Assembly: GCF_013282155.1 (NCBI RefSeq)
Contig: NZ_BLWI01000010.1
Coordinates: forward strand, 248,001-312,000
Direction of reading: 5' to 3'
DNA: 64,000 nucleotides
Origin: Sulfitobacter sp. HGT1
GTDB lineage: Bacteria > Pseudomonadota > Alphaproteobacteria > Rhodobacterales > Rhodobacteraceae
The position numbers and the translations under genes are program-made. Each line of letters begins with the position of its first letter. Positions within the stretch are counted from its first letter, which is position 1. Under the pieces are notes generated by a model, which was given only the letters and a program-made list of their open reading frames with translations, was not told the DNA's origin and did no database searches. Of this stretch, positions 55,095 to 63,533 are shown in pieces.

Positions 55095-55657
55095 TTGATC
55101 ACCTCGCGGCGGCGCGGGGCGCGATAGACATCGGTGGCCTGCCGGATGCGCGCATCGCCCACCCCGTCATCGGTCTGGTCAACCCGCGCGTTCTTGCGGC
55201 GGCGTTTGACAAAGGCTTCTTCCTCGTAATGCTTTTCCACGAATTCGACGACCCAGGCCAACAGCCCGTGCGGCAGCGGCAGCTTCTCGACCAGTTCTTC
55301 GGCCGAATCGCAGTAATCCTGCGCCTCGTAGGGGGATGCGGTCACAAGGGCGACGGACCACGGCAGGCCCCCGCTTTGTTCGTTCGGGCGCAGCACCGTG
55401 TAAATGGAGGGCACCCGCGCTTGCAGCTCATGCGCATAGGCTTCGGCATCCGAGACATAAAGCGTCAGGGGCAAGGTGGCTGCGTGGTATTCGGTAACAT
55501 CGCCTTCGGTCCTGAGAACCTTCCAATCCGCAGCTGCGGCACCCGGCAAAACATCCGTTACAGCCCAGGCGTATTTGGCCCAACGCGTAATGCCCGGCGT
55601 GCGCCGCACGACGACGCCCACGGGAATGGTTACTGAGTTTGGGTAGCTACGCGACAA
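55091..55657 (-). CDS. DUF3305 protein
   Basis: 188 residues from a TTG start at 55657 with AGGAG 8 bases upstream. The family pattern is clear: TIPVGVVVRRTPGITRWAKY, AWAVTDVLPG, YHAATLPLTLYVSDAEAYAH and the helical tail LLAWVVEFVEKHYEEEAFVK. It has no signal peptide or cofactor motif. It opens the minus-strand FDH operon. The 287-base divergent spacer to the 4Fe-4S gene must contain both promoters, but no operator was recognised there. Confidence 0.85.
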   Translation of the reverse strand: MSRSYPNSVTIPVGVVVRRTPGITRWAKYAWAVTDVLPGAAAADWKVLRTEGDVTEYHAATLPLTLYVSDAEAYAHELQARVPSIYTVLRPNEQSGGLPWSVALVTASPYEAQDYCDSAEELVEKLPLPHGLLAWVVEFVEKHYEEEAFVKRRRKNARVDQTDDGVGDARIRQATDVYRAPRRREVIN

Positions 55658-55944
55658 GTATCTCTCCTCGGTTGGCTGGGATCATGATGGCGCAAGATCG
55701 AAAAAACAACAAAGCTTTTTTTGTTATTTTACGCCACCAGACCGCCATGCTGCACCGCCGCATGACCCTGCGCCCACGTTTAAAGGGCTTTCCGACTAAA
55801 CGCTTGCATGACAATGTTATTTCCCCGATGAATTGCTGCATCTGCAACTCAATCACAGGCAGTTGTGACCCCGATTAGCGGTTTACTGTCCAGTCATTTC
55901 CTGACTAGCTGAGCAGCAATCCGCGTCCAGCGAAAAGGGATATC

Positions 55945-57894
55945 ATGACAAAGACATTGTTGGTTTGTGATTGCCTTGGCTCACAACACGTCGACTTCAA
56001 CGCCTTGGGCGAATTGACCGGCACCGCCTGTTCGGGGTGCCATACAAGCCTGTGTACAACGCAGATCGAAACCGCAGCCAAAGCCATCAAAGCGGGGGAT
56101 GTGGTGATTGCCTGCGCACAAGAAGCGCACCGTTTCACCGCCCTTGCAGAAGAGCTGGATGCGCCAGAGCCGATATGCGTCGATATTCGCGACCGGGCCG
56201 GTTGGTCAGACGACAGCGCCTCGGCCACGGCAAAGATGGCGGCGCTGATCAAGGATGCCCTGCTTGCCCCGCCTTCGCCGAAATCTGTGGATGTCATCAC
56301 CGAAGGCACCTGCCTGATCATCGGTGCCGAAGAGACCGCCATCGCAGCCGCGCAAAAGCTTTCCGATACGCTGGCCGTGACCGTGCTGCTGGCCCCGGGC
56401 ACCGACTTTCTGCCAACCTCTGCCTATGATGTCGTCACCGGCAGCCTGGACAAAGCCACAGGCACCTTGGGCCGGTTCGAAGTCCGAATTAACAATTTCC
56501 AGCAAAGCCTGACCGGTGGCCGTGGCACCCCTGCCCTGACCGCCCCGCAAAACGGTGCCCGGTCTGAATGCGACATCATCCTTGATCTGTCGGGCGGGCT
56601 GGCGATGTTCCCTGCCCCCGAAAAACGCGATGGGTATCTGCGTGCGGATCCGGGCAGCCAGACTGCCGTTGCGGATGCGATTTTCACCGCCAGCCAGATG
56701 GTGGGCACCTTTGAAAAGCCGCTTTATGTCCGGATGGAACCGACGCTATGTGCCCATTCGCGCGCGGAAAAGCCCGCCTGTTCGAACTGCCTGAACGTGT
56801 GCCCCACCGGGGCGATCCTGTCGGCCGGCGAAACCGTTACCATCGACCCGATGATCTGTGCCGGCTGCGGTGCCTGTGCTGCGGTGTGCCCGTCCGGTGC
56901 GATCAGCTATGACGTGCCGCCGCCCGACCACATGTTCCGCCGGATCAGCGCGCTGGCCCGGACCTATCGGACCTCGGGTGGCACAGACGCGGCGCTTTTG
57001 GTGCATGACGATCACGGTGCCGAAATGATCGGCCTTGCCGCCCGCTTTGGCCGCGGCCTGCCCGCCCATGTGATCCCGATGGAGGTCAGCGCGCTGTCCG
57101 GCTTTGGCCATGCCGAAATGCTCGCCGCCCTGGCCAGCGGTTTTTCCCGTGTCGATATCCTGCTGGGCCCCAAGACCGAACGCGACGCCCTTGACCCGCA
57201 GCTTGCGCTGGCCAATGCGATTGCACCGGATCAATCCGCCTTGCTGGACATCACCGACCCCGATGCGCTGTCGGATCATCTGTTCGGCCAAACCCCAACC
57301 CCCGCCACGACCGACCCGATCCTGCCCATCGGCAGCCGCCGTCAGGTCGCCCGTCTGGCCGCCAAGGCGCTGAACCCCGATCTGGGGGTTCTGGCCCTGC
57401 CCCAAGGTGCCCCTTACGGTGCCGTGGTGGTGGATACCGATGCCTGTACGATGTGTCTGGCCTGTGTGTCGCTGTGCCCTTCAGGGGCGCTTGGCGACAA
57501 CCCAGACATGCCGCAATTGCGCTTTCAGGAAGACGCCTGCCTGCAATGCGGCCTGTGCACCAACGTCTGCCCGGAAAGCGCCATCACGCTGGAACCGCAG
57601 TTGAACCTGACCGATATGGCCCTGCAACAGGTGGTGTTGAACGAAGAAGAACCCTTTGGCTGTGTGGAATGCGGGACGCTGTTCGGGGTCAAATCAACGG
57701 TCGAAAAGATCGTCGAGAAACTGGCCGGCAAACATGCGATGTTCGCCAATCCCGAAACCGCGCGGATGATCCAGATGTGTGACGGCTGCCGGATCAATGC
57801 GCAGTATCATTCGCAAAACAACCCCTTTGCAGGCAAGGAACGCCCCCGCCCCCGCACCACCGATGATTACCTGTCAAAGCGCAAGGATCACTGA
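55945..57894 (+). CDS. Multi-[4Fe-4S] ferredoxin-like protein, FDH-associated
   Basis: 649 residues. An N-terminal Cys set (CDCLG, then CSGCHTSLC) is followed by two adjacent ferredoxin motifs CSNCLNVCPTGAI and CAGCGACAAVCPSGAI (~280-320), a second pair CTMCLACVSLCPSGAL and CLQCGLCTNVCPESAI (~500-560), and a C-terminal pair CVECG and CDGC. That gives up to six Fe-S sites. No membrane segment or signal, so it is cytoplasmic. It is divergent from DUF3305 and is typically near FDH genes in this group. It could carry electrons during cofactor maturation or to the cytoplasm. The reaction is unknown. Confidence 0.85.
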   Translation: MTKTLLVCDCLGSQHVDFNALGELTGTACSGCHTSLCTTQIETAAKAIKAGDVVIACAQEAHRFTALAEELDAPEPICVDIRDRAGWSDDSASATAKMAALIKDALLAPPSPKSVDVITEGTCLIIGAEETAIAAAQKLSDTLAVTVLLAPGTDFLPTSAYDVVTGSLDKATGTLGRFEVRINNFQQSLTGGRGTPALTAPQNGARSECDIILDLSGGLAMFPAPEKRDGYLRADPGSQTAVADAIFTASQMVGTFEKPLYVRMEPTLCAHSRAEKPACSNCLNVCPTGAILSAGETVTIDPMICAGCGACAAVCPSGAISYDVPPPDHMFRRISALARTYRTSGGTDAALLVHDDHGAEMIGLAARFGRGLPAHVIPMEVSALSGFGHAEMLAALASGFSRVDILLGPKTERDALDPQLALANAIAPDQSALLDITDPDALSDHLFGQTPTPATTDPILPIGSRRQVARLAAKALNPDLGVLALPQGAPYGAVVVDTDACTMCLACVSLCPSGALGDNPDMPQLRFQEDACLQCGLCTNVCPESAITLEPQLNLTDMALQQVVLNEEEPFGCVECGTLFGVKSTVEKIVEKLAGKHAMFANPETARMIQMCDGCRINAQYHSQNNPFAGKERPRPRTTDDYLSKRKDH

Positions 57895-58631
57895 TTTTGC
57901 AAAGCTGCGCCCAGATCCGCAGGCTTGACCGTCGCGACATAGGCGATGATCGACTCAAGATCGCCTTGGGTCATCTCGACCGGGACAATCGCGGGCGGCA
58001 GACCGGCGCTAAAGGGCTGGGTGATGCCCTTGACCTGGGTAAAGCTGGGATGCGGGTTGAGCACATAGAAAGTGGCGAAACGATCCTGCCAGTCGCTGAA
58101 ACTGCGCATCACGGCAAAGGATGGCGTCTGTCCCATCCCCTTCATCCGGTTGGCATGGTTGACCACGTGGCACCGTCCACAATGCACCAGCGACAGGTCT
58201 TCGCCCGCGACAGGGTCACCGTCATAGCTGCGCGTGGTTTGGACTGCCTGTTCAGTGACCGCCGTGAAAACCGACGTGCCGTCGATCCTGAACCCCTCAA
58301 TCGTGCGTTTGCCAATATCCGACAGCAGCCAGCTGGCAAAAAGCGCGGGGCCTTCCGCGCCGGTGTCGGCCAGATGCCAGACCCGATCCCCCGCTTGGAA
58401 AACCGCGACACCAGCGTCGCCGATCACGGCATCCCCCCCGCCGTCAACCTGTGTCACCCTCACCCCGTGCTTGAGCGCGAAACGCGGCAGCAGATAGTCC
58501 AGAAAACCTGTCTGAGTGATTTCGTCTGGCGCAGACAGGGTAAATCCGCGATCCTGCGCCAAGACCTTTATGGGCACAGTGGCCAGGGACAACAGGCACA
58601 GAACCAACCAGAAAAACCGTTTCACAATCAT
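57888..58631 (-). CDS. Periplasmic c-type cytochrome
   Basis: 247 residues from the ATG at 58631, where a signal peptide starts (VKRFFWLVLCLLSLATVPIK, cleavage near VLAQ); upstream in-frame codons run into the next gene and were not used. A first ~140-residue domain (FTLSAPDEITQTGFLDYLLP) resembles a periplasmic binding-protein fragment. The heme motif HCGRCH sits at about residue 160, with MKGMGQTPSF offering the axial Met. The gene end overlaps the multi-Fe-S gene by 7 bases, tail to tail. A link to the FDH cluster is positional only. Confidence 0.8.
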   Translation of the reverse strand: MIVKRFFWLVLCLLSLATVPIKVLAQDRGFTLSAPDEITQTGFLDYLLPRFALKHGVRVTQVDGGGDAVIGDAGVAVFQAGDRVWHLADTGAEGPALFASWLLSDIGKRTIEGFRIDGTSVFTAVTEQAVQTTRSYDGDPVAGEDLSLVHCGRCHVVNHANRMKGMGQTPSFAVMRSFSDWQDRFATFYVLNPHPSFTQVKGITQPFSAGLPPAIVPVEMTQGDLESIIAYVATVKPADLGAALQNQ

Positions 58632-58703
58632 CACCCCACCCCCGCGCTCGCGCCAGCCTAAGCGGCCCGAAGCAATGCGGTCAAGGATACAGGAGACATC
58701 CAG

Positions 58704-58898
58704 ATGAGCGAAGATTTCAACATGTCGATGCGCAAATTCCTCAAGCAGGTTGGCGTCACATCCCAGCAAGCCATCGAAGAGGCGCTGCGCAAGGCCGGTG
58801 ACACCACGGGCAAAAGCTTTGAGGCCAAGATGGTGTTGACCATCGACGGGCTGGACATGGAACATGTCGTCACCGGCAAAATCGAAGGACAATCCTGA
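58704..58898 (+). CDS. DUF6494 small protein
   Basis: 64 residues. MRKFLKQVGVTSQQAIEEAL followed by KAGDTTGKSFEAKMVLTIDG matches the small DUF6494 family. An amphipathic helix and a short beta hairpin are visible; no cofactor site. The start follows GGAGACATCCAG. The Mrp gene begins one base after its TGA, so the two are cotranslated. Unknown function. Confidence 0.8.
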   Translation: MSEDFNMSMRKFLKQVGVTSQQAIEEALRKAGDTTGKSFEAKMVLTIDGLDMEHVVTGKIEGQS

Positions 58899-58899
58899 G

Positions 58900-59967
58900 G
58901 TGGCAGTTACAAGAGAACAGGTTCTGGCCATATTGGCAGACCTTACCGATCCGATCAGCGGCTCCTCCATTGTCGAGGCCGGTATCGTCAAGGCACTGAC
59001 CGTCGATGACGGGGTGGTGCGTTTCGTGATGGAGGTCAGCGGCGAGCACGCGGCGGCCTATACCGCGCTCAAGGACGCGGGCGAGGCCCAGATCAAGGCG
59101 CTGGACGGCGTTAAATCGGTGTCGATCGTGTTGACGGCCCATAGCACGCCCAAAGCGCCACCCGACCTCAAGGCATCGCGCAGTTCGACCCCGTCGGGCC
59201 CGCAAAAGATACCGGGCATTGACCGGATCATCGCAGTGGCATCGGGCAAGGGCGGCGTGGGCAAATCCACGGTCGCGGCCAATCTGGCCTGCGCGCTGGC
59301 CGCCGAAGGCCGCCGCGTCGGATTGCTGGACGCCGATGTATACGGGCCGTCACAGCCGCGCATGCTGGGGGTGTCGGGCCGGCCCGCATCGCCGGATGGC
59401 AAAACGATTTTGCCGATGCGCAATTACGGCGTGACCATGATGTCGCTGGGGCTGATGACCAATGACGATCAGGCCGTTGTCTGGCGCGGGCCGATGTTGA
59501 TGGGTGCCTTGCAGCAGATGTTGACGCAGGTGCAATGGGGCGCGCTGGATGTGCTGATCGTCGATCTGCCCCCCGGCACCGGCGACGTGCAGATGACCCT
59601 TGCCCAAAAGGCCGAACTGAACGGCGCGATCATCGTGTCGACCCCGCAGGACATCGCCCTGCTGGACGCCCGCAAAGGCATCGACATGTTCAACCAGCTT
59701 GGCACGCCCCTGATCGGTATGATCGAAAACATGTCGACCCATATCTGTTCGGCCTGCGGTCACGAAGAACATCTGTTCGGCCATGGGGGTGTCGCCAAGG
59801 AAGCGGAAAAGCTGAACGTGCCCTTGCTGGCTGAAATCCCGCTGCATATCGACATCCGTCTGGCGGCGGATGGCGGCGCGCCGATTGTGGTGTCCAAACC
59901 CGAAAGCACCCAAGCCATGGCGTTCCGCAAGGTGGCGAAAGACCTTATCGCGCAAGGCCATGCATGA
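58900..59967 (+). CDS. Mrp/NBP35-type P-loop Fe-S cluster carrier
   Basis: 355 residues from the GTG at 58900 with AAGGA upstream; the longer open frame overlaps DUF6494. An N-terminal MIP18-like domain (~1-85, DPISGSSIVEAGIVKALTVD) precedes the deviant Walker A GKGGVGKST, LLDADVYGPSQPRMLG, LPPGTGDVQMTLAQ and the conserved CxxC (HICSACG), which holds the bridging cluster in a dimer. It would deliver [4Fe-4S] to apoproteins. The local candidates are the FDH beta/alpha subunits and the 649-residue protein. ATGA overlap with the next gene. Confidence 0.93.
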   Translation: MAVTREQVLAILADLTDPISGSSIVEAGIVKALTVDDGVVRFVMEVSGEHAAAYTALKDAGEAQIKALDGVKSVSIVLTAHSTPKAPPDLKASRSSTPSGPQKIPGIDRIIAVASGKGGVGKSTVAANLACALAAEGRRVGLLDADVYGPSQPRMLGVSGRPASPDGKTILPMRNYGVTMMSLGLMTNDDQAVVWRGPMLMGALQQMLTQVQWGALDVLIVDLPPGTGDVQMTLAQKAELNGAIIVSTPQDIALLDARKGIDMFNQLGTPLIGMIENMSTHICSACGHEEHLFGHGGVAKEAEKLNVPLLAEIPLHIDIRLAADGGAPIVVSKPESTQAMAFRKVAKDLIAQGHA

Positions 59968-60668
59968 CCCGGCCTGAATTTCCACCGCTGTTTTCCGGTC
60001 AGGACGCAGAGGGCGGCGATCCCTTTGCGCTGGCCTGTGCGGCGGCGGAAGTGGGCTGCGATGCGGGGCTGGTGATCTTTGATCTGGGGGCTACCACCCT
60101 GCGGGCTGCCATCGTCTTTGCCCCGGACGTTCCACTTGCCGATGCGGCGGCGATGCTGCCGGTGTGCGGCGTGGGCTTTCAAAATGCGCTTGGCGCTTTG
60201 GCCCCGCCCGAGGTCGGCGTACATCTGGGCTGGGACGGTGGCGTTTACCTTAACGGCGGGCGTGCGGGTCACCTAGCCATGGCGGCATCCGGTAGCGACA
60301 CTGGTATCGAGCCCGACTGGCTGGTGGTCGCCCTGACCCTGTCGCTCTGGCCCGATAGCGATGATACCGGCCTGACCCCTGACCAGACCGCGCTTTATGC
60401 CGAAGGCTGCGCCGATGTGGCCCCTGATCAGTTGCTTGAAGCCTGGGTGCGCCATACGCTTGTGGGTATCAACAACTGGGCCGATGGTGGCATGGCCAAG
60501 CTGCATTCCGACTGGTCCGGCATTGCCCATGGCCTTGAGGGCGAAATGACCGTGGCAGGCCGCACCGGCACTTATATCGGGCTTGATGAAAATCTGGGCC
60601 TGCTGTTGAAAATCGACAGCGAAACCGTATTGATACCGCTGACCGCAACCTTGACGAGGCCCGCATGA
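59964..60668 (+). CDS. Biotin/lipoate-ligase-like protein with DUF4444
   Basis: 234 residues. The body (FALACAAAEVGCDAGLVIFD, FAPDVPLADAAAMLPVCGVG, INNWADGGMAKLHSDWSGI) fits the BPL/LplA/LipB-like fold. A C-terminal small barrel (GRTGTYIGLDENLGLLLKID) corresponds to DUF4444. The usual ligase Gly-Arg-G-R/K motif was not found, so catalysis is uncertain. Coupled on both sides by ATGA overlaps with mrp and DUF6505, suggesting one functional unit. Confidence 0.75.
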   Translation: MTRPEFPPLFSGQDAEGGDPFALACAAAEVGCDAGLVIFDLGATTLRAAIVFAPDVPLADAAAMLPVCGVGFQNALGALAPPEVGVHLGWDGGVYLNGGRAGHLAMAASGSDTGIEPDWLVVALTLSLWPDSDDTGLTPDQTALYAEGCADVAPDQLLEAWVRHTLVGINNWADGGMAKLHSDWSGIAHGLEGEMTVAGRTGTYIGLDENLGLLLKIDSETVLIPLTATLTRPA

Positions 60669-61201
60669 AACTAGCCCGCGCGATCCATTTTGACGAAAGC
60701 GACACCCGTGTTTTTCACAACCCTGCCCGCACCGGTGAATGGTGCGTTTCCGGCGGGTTCGAATTTTCGAACTGGGGCGAAGGCGATCTGGTCGGCAAGG
60801 CGCGGCAGGCCTTTGCCAACGGCTGGATGGGGATCGAAACCTTTGGCAGGGTCAGTTTTGTCGCGGTGACGCAGGTTGAACCCCACGAAAAGGATGTGCT
60901 TGCCAATCTGCTGGCCCAGCATTTCGTCGATATCTATGGCGCGCCAAGCCTTGAGGCGGCCAAAAACGTCGCGCTCGAAGAAATCGCGCAGATGGCCGAA
61001 CTGGCAGAGGATCACGCGCCCAATACCCTGCTGACCGTGTCGCGCGAATTGACCCCCGCAGGGGTCAAGGAAACCTACCGCGCCATCGCCGCGCAAGAGG
61101 CGGACATCATGCAATTCGCCGTCCACGGGTCGCTGGACGAAGATGAACCCCATGATCATGGACACGATCACGGGCATCATCACCACGATCACGACCATTA
61201 A
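60665..61201 (+). CDS. DUF6505 protein with His/Asp tail
   Basis: 178 residues. The start LARAIHFDESDTRVFHNPAR and GEWCVSGGFEFSNW fit DUF6505. The last ~20 residues are almost only His and Asp with Gly (HDHGHDHGHHHHDHDH), a strong divalent-metal chelator by composition. The stop overlaps the convergent tupA stop by 3 bases. Metal buffering for the adjoining cofactor genes is an inference. Confidence 0.8.
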   Translation: MKLARAIHFDESDTRVFHNPARTGEWCVSGGFEFSNWGEGDLVGKARQAFANGWMGIETFGRVSFVAVTQVEPHEKDVLANLLAQHFVDIYGAPSLEAAKNVALEEIAQMAELAEDHAPNTLLTVSRELTPAGVKETYRAIAAQEADIMQFAVHGSLDEDEPHDHGHDHGHHHHDHDH

Positions 61202-61998
61202 GGCGTTGCGTTAAACACGAACAACGCCTCGCCGTTGATCTTGTAGCCGTTGATCAGTGCCGCTGCGCGCGGGCTGGTCAGCCATGCTTCAAGTTTGACC
61301 GCCAAGTCGTTGCGAATACTGTCATTTTTATCAGGATTAACGGGTAGCAGCGCATATTGGTTGAACAGGGCCGGATCACCGGAATAGAGCAGCGCCAGAT
61401 CGCCCTTGTTGCCAAAGTTCAACCAGCTGGCCCGGTCTGACACGATATAGGCGTTCATGCCCGACGCCGTGTTCAACGCCGCCCCCATCCCTGCCCCGAC
61501 CGGACGGTACCAATCGCCAAACCCTGCAATGTCCAAGCCTGCGCTGGCCCAGATTTTCTGTTCGGCTTTGTGGGTGCCACTGTCGTCACCACGGCTGACA
61601 AAGGGGGCTTGCGCCGCCTCGATACGCTGTACCGCATCGGCGGCGCTGGCGGCGTCCACGATTGCAGCCGGATCAGCCTTCGGGCCGACAAACACGAAAT
61701 CATTATACATGATCTCGCGGCGGTGGGTGCCGTGACCTGCGGCCACGAATTTTTCCTCGGCGGCCTTGGAATGGACCAACACCGCATCAACATCCCCCGC
61801 TTCGCCAAGGCGCAGCGCCTGTCCGGTACCCACCACCAACAACCGCACATCCAGATCAAGATCGGCCTTGATCGCAGGCAGCAAAACATCCGCAAGGCCC
61901 GAGTTATCAAAGGATGTCGTGACCGCCATGCGCATTTCTTCGGCACCAGAGGTCTGCGCCCATAGCAGCATGGCAACCGTTGTTAACAGCCGTTTCAT
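61198..61998 (-). CDS. tupA: Tungstate-type ABC transporter substrate-binding protein
   Basis: 266 residues. A signal peptide is at 1-18 (TVAMLLWAQTSGAEE), then AVTTSFDNSGLADVLLPAIK, which corresponds to the T-T-x-x-x-x-S-G-L oxyanion motif of TupA, and ARAAALINGYKING near the C-terminus. Tungstate is the most likely ligand, though molybdate cannot be excluded from sequence. With tupC and tupB it makes an import system. Order on the minus strand: tupB, tupC, tupA. Its ATG overlaps tupC by 4 bases. Confidence 0.85.
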   Translation of the reverse strand: MKRLLTTVAMLLWAQTSGAEEMRMAVTTSFDNSGLADVLLPAIKADLDLDVRLLVVGTGQALRLGEAGDVDAVLVHSKAAEEKFVAAGHGTHRREIMYNDFVFVGPKADPAAIVDAASAADAVQRIEAAQAPFVSRGDDSGTHKAEQKIWASAGLDIAGFGDWYRPVGAGMGAALNTASGMNAYIVSDRASWLNFGNKGDLALLYSGDPALFNQYALLPVNPDKNDSIRNDLAVKLEAWLTSPRAAALINGYKINGEALFVFNATP

Positions 61999-62702
61999 CT
62001 TACGATATCTCCTCTGAGGAACGCGGCAAGCGCGGCGGTTTGCGGGGCTGCAAATTTCTCCGATGCAAGCCCGGTTTCGTGAATTTTGCCGTCCAGCACA
62101 AACACCAGATCCCGCGCCAGCCGCCGTGCCTGCCCCATGTCATGGGTGGCCATCACCAACTGCGTTCCAGCCGCTGAAATCTCTTGCAGCAGGGTCTCGA
62201 TCTCGTGGGTGGCATGGCCGTCAAGGTTCGCACAGGGTTCGTCCAGAAACAGCACATCGGGCTTGCGCACCAAGGCACGGGCAATGGCCAGTTTCTGCCG
62301 CTCGCCCCCTGACAAACGGGTCGCGGGGCTGTTTTGCACCGATCCCAGCCCGATCCGGTCCAGCCAATATGCAACGGTTTCCCTGATCTGCGCGGCGGGC
62401 GTTCTGACCAGCCGCAAGGGATAGGCAAGGTTTTCAGCCACCGACCGCCGCAAGACAATCGGCGACTGGAACACAAACGCATGTTTCGACCGGTCTTGCG
62501 CGGCCCAGCTCACCGACCCCGCATTGATCCGCTCGACCCCGTGCATGACGCGCAGCAAGGTGGTTTTGCCAGATCCGTTTGGCCCGATCACGATTGTCGG
62601 CCCTTGCGGGTTCAGCACCAGATCAATCGGCCCGATGATCCGCTTGCCCTGCCTGCGCACCGCAACACCTTGTAACGTCAGGGGAAAAAGCGCGCTCACC
62701 AC
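61995..62702 (-). CDS. tupC: Tungstate-type ABC transporter ATP-binding protein
   Basis: 235 residues from a GTG start at 62702, overlapping the end of tupB by 7 bases. Walker A GPNGSGKTT, Q-loop VFQSPIV, signature LSGGERQKLA, Walker B DVLFLDEPCANLD and switch His (MATHDMGQA) are intact. Typical for TupC/WtpC-like importers. Energises uptake of the oxyanion bound by TupA. Confidence 0.9.
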   Translation of the reverse strand: MVSALFPLTLQGVAVRRQGKRIIGPIDLVLNPQGPTIVIGPNGSGKTTLLRVMHGVERINAGSVSWAAQDRSKHAFVFQSPIVLRRSVAENLAYPLRLVRTPAAQIRETVAYWLDRIGLGSVQNSPATRLSGGERQKLAIARALVRKPDVLFLDEPCANLDGHATHEIETLLQEISAAGTQLVMATHDMGQARRLARDLVFVLDGKIHETGLASEKFAAPQTAALAAFLRGDIVR

Positions 62703-63400
62703 TGCCCCTCCCGCTCTGTGCGCGACAGGGTGTGGATCGCGAGGTTCACCACAATCGCCAGACCAATCAGAACAAAGCCCAAGCCCAGAGCCAAGGCAAA
62801 ATCACCTTTCCCGGTCTCAAGCGCAATGGCGGTGGTCAGCACGCGGGTCACATGATCAATGTTGCCGCCCACAATCATGATCGCGCCGACCTCGCCTATG
62901 GCGCGGCCAAAACCGGCCAGCGCAGCCGTAAGCAAATTGCGCCGCCCGTCCCGCATCAACGTCACAATACGTTGCCATTTCGACGTGTTCAGCGAGATCA
63001 GCAAATCATGATATTCGGCCCATAGTTCACGCATGGATTGATGGGCGATGGACGCAATCACGGGCGTGATAATTACCACCTGCGCGATGATCATCGCCGT
63101 CGGAGTAAACAAAAGGTTCAGCACCCCGAACGGGCCAGCCCGCGACAACAAGATGTACACGATCAGCCCCACCACCACCGGAGGCAGCCCCATCAGCGCA
63201 TTGATCATCGAAATCACGAAACGCCGATAACGGAACCGCTGCACGGCCAGATAGGTGCCCAAGGGGATGGCGATAACCGAGGCGATCACCAGCGCGGTCA
63301 GGGTCACCCGAAGCGACCTCAGGCTGATCTCCCACAACTCGGCATCAAAACTCGCGATCAACCAAAACGCAGCGCTAAACCCATCCCAAATATCAACCAT
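62696..63400 (-). CDS. tupB: Tungstate-type ABC transporter permease
   Basis: 234 residues with about five membrane segments (SLRVTLTALVIASVIAIPLG, FVISMINALMGLPPVVVGLI, AMIIAQVVIITPVIASI, VLTTAIALETGKGDFALALG, FVLIGLAIVVNLAIHTL). The EAA-type coupling loop is visible around LTAALAGFGRAIGEVGAIMI. Matches TupB family membrane components. First gene of the operon; upstream spacer 63401-63533. Confidence 0.88.
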   Translation of the reverse strand: MVDIWDGFSAAFWLIASFDAELWEISLRSLRVTLTALVIASVIAIPLGTYLAVQRFRYRRFVISMINALMGLPPVVVGLIVYILLSRAGPFGVLNLLFTPTAMIIAQVVIITPVIASIAHQSMRELWAEYHDLLISLNTSKWQRIVTLMRDGRRNLLTAALAGFGRAIGEVGAIMIVGGNIDHVTRVLTTAIALETGKGDFALALGLGFVLIGLAIVVNLAIHTLSRTEREGQW

Positions 63401-63533
63401 AAAGCTGCGCGTTCCCGTTCCCCGTCCCTGGCAGGAACGGTCGGGTTTTCCGGCCCGAATGACAAGCAGAAACTGGACAGATCACAAGATCATACGCGGA
63501 TTTCCCACGCTGCCGACACCATGATCGCGTTGG

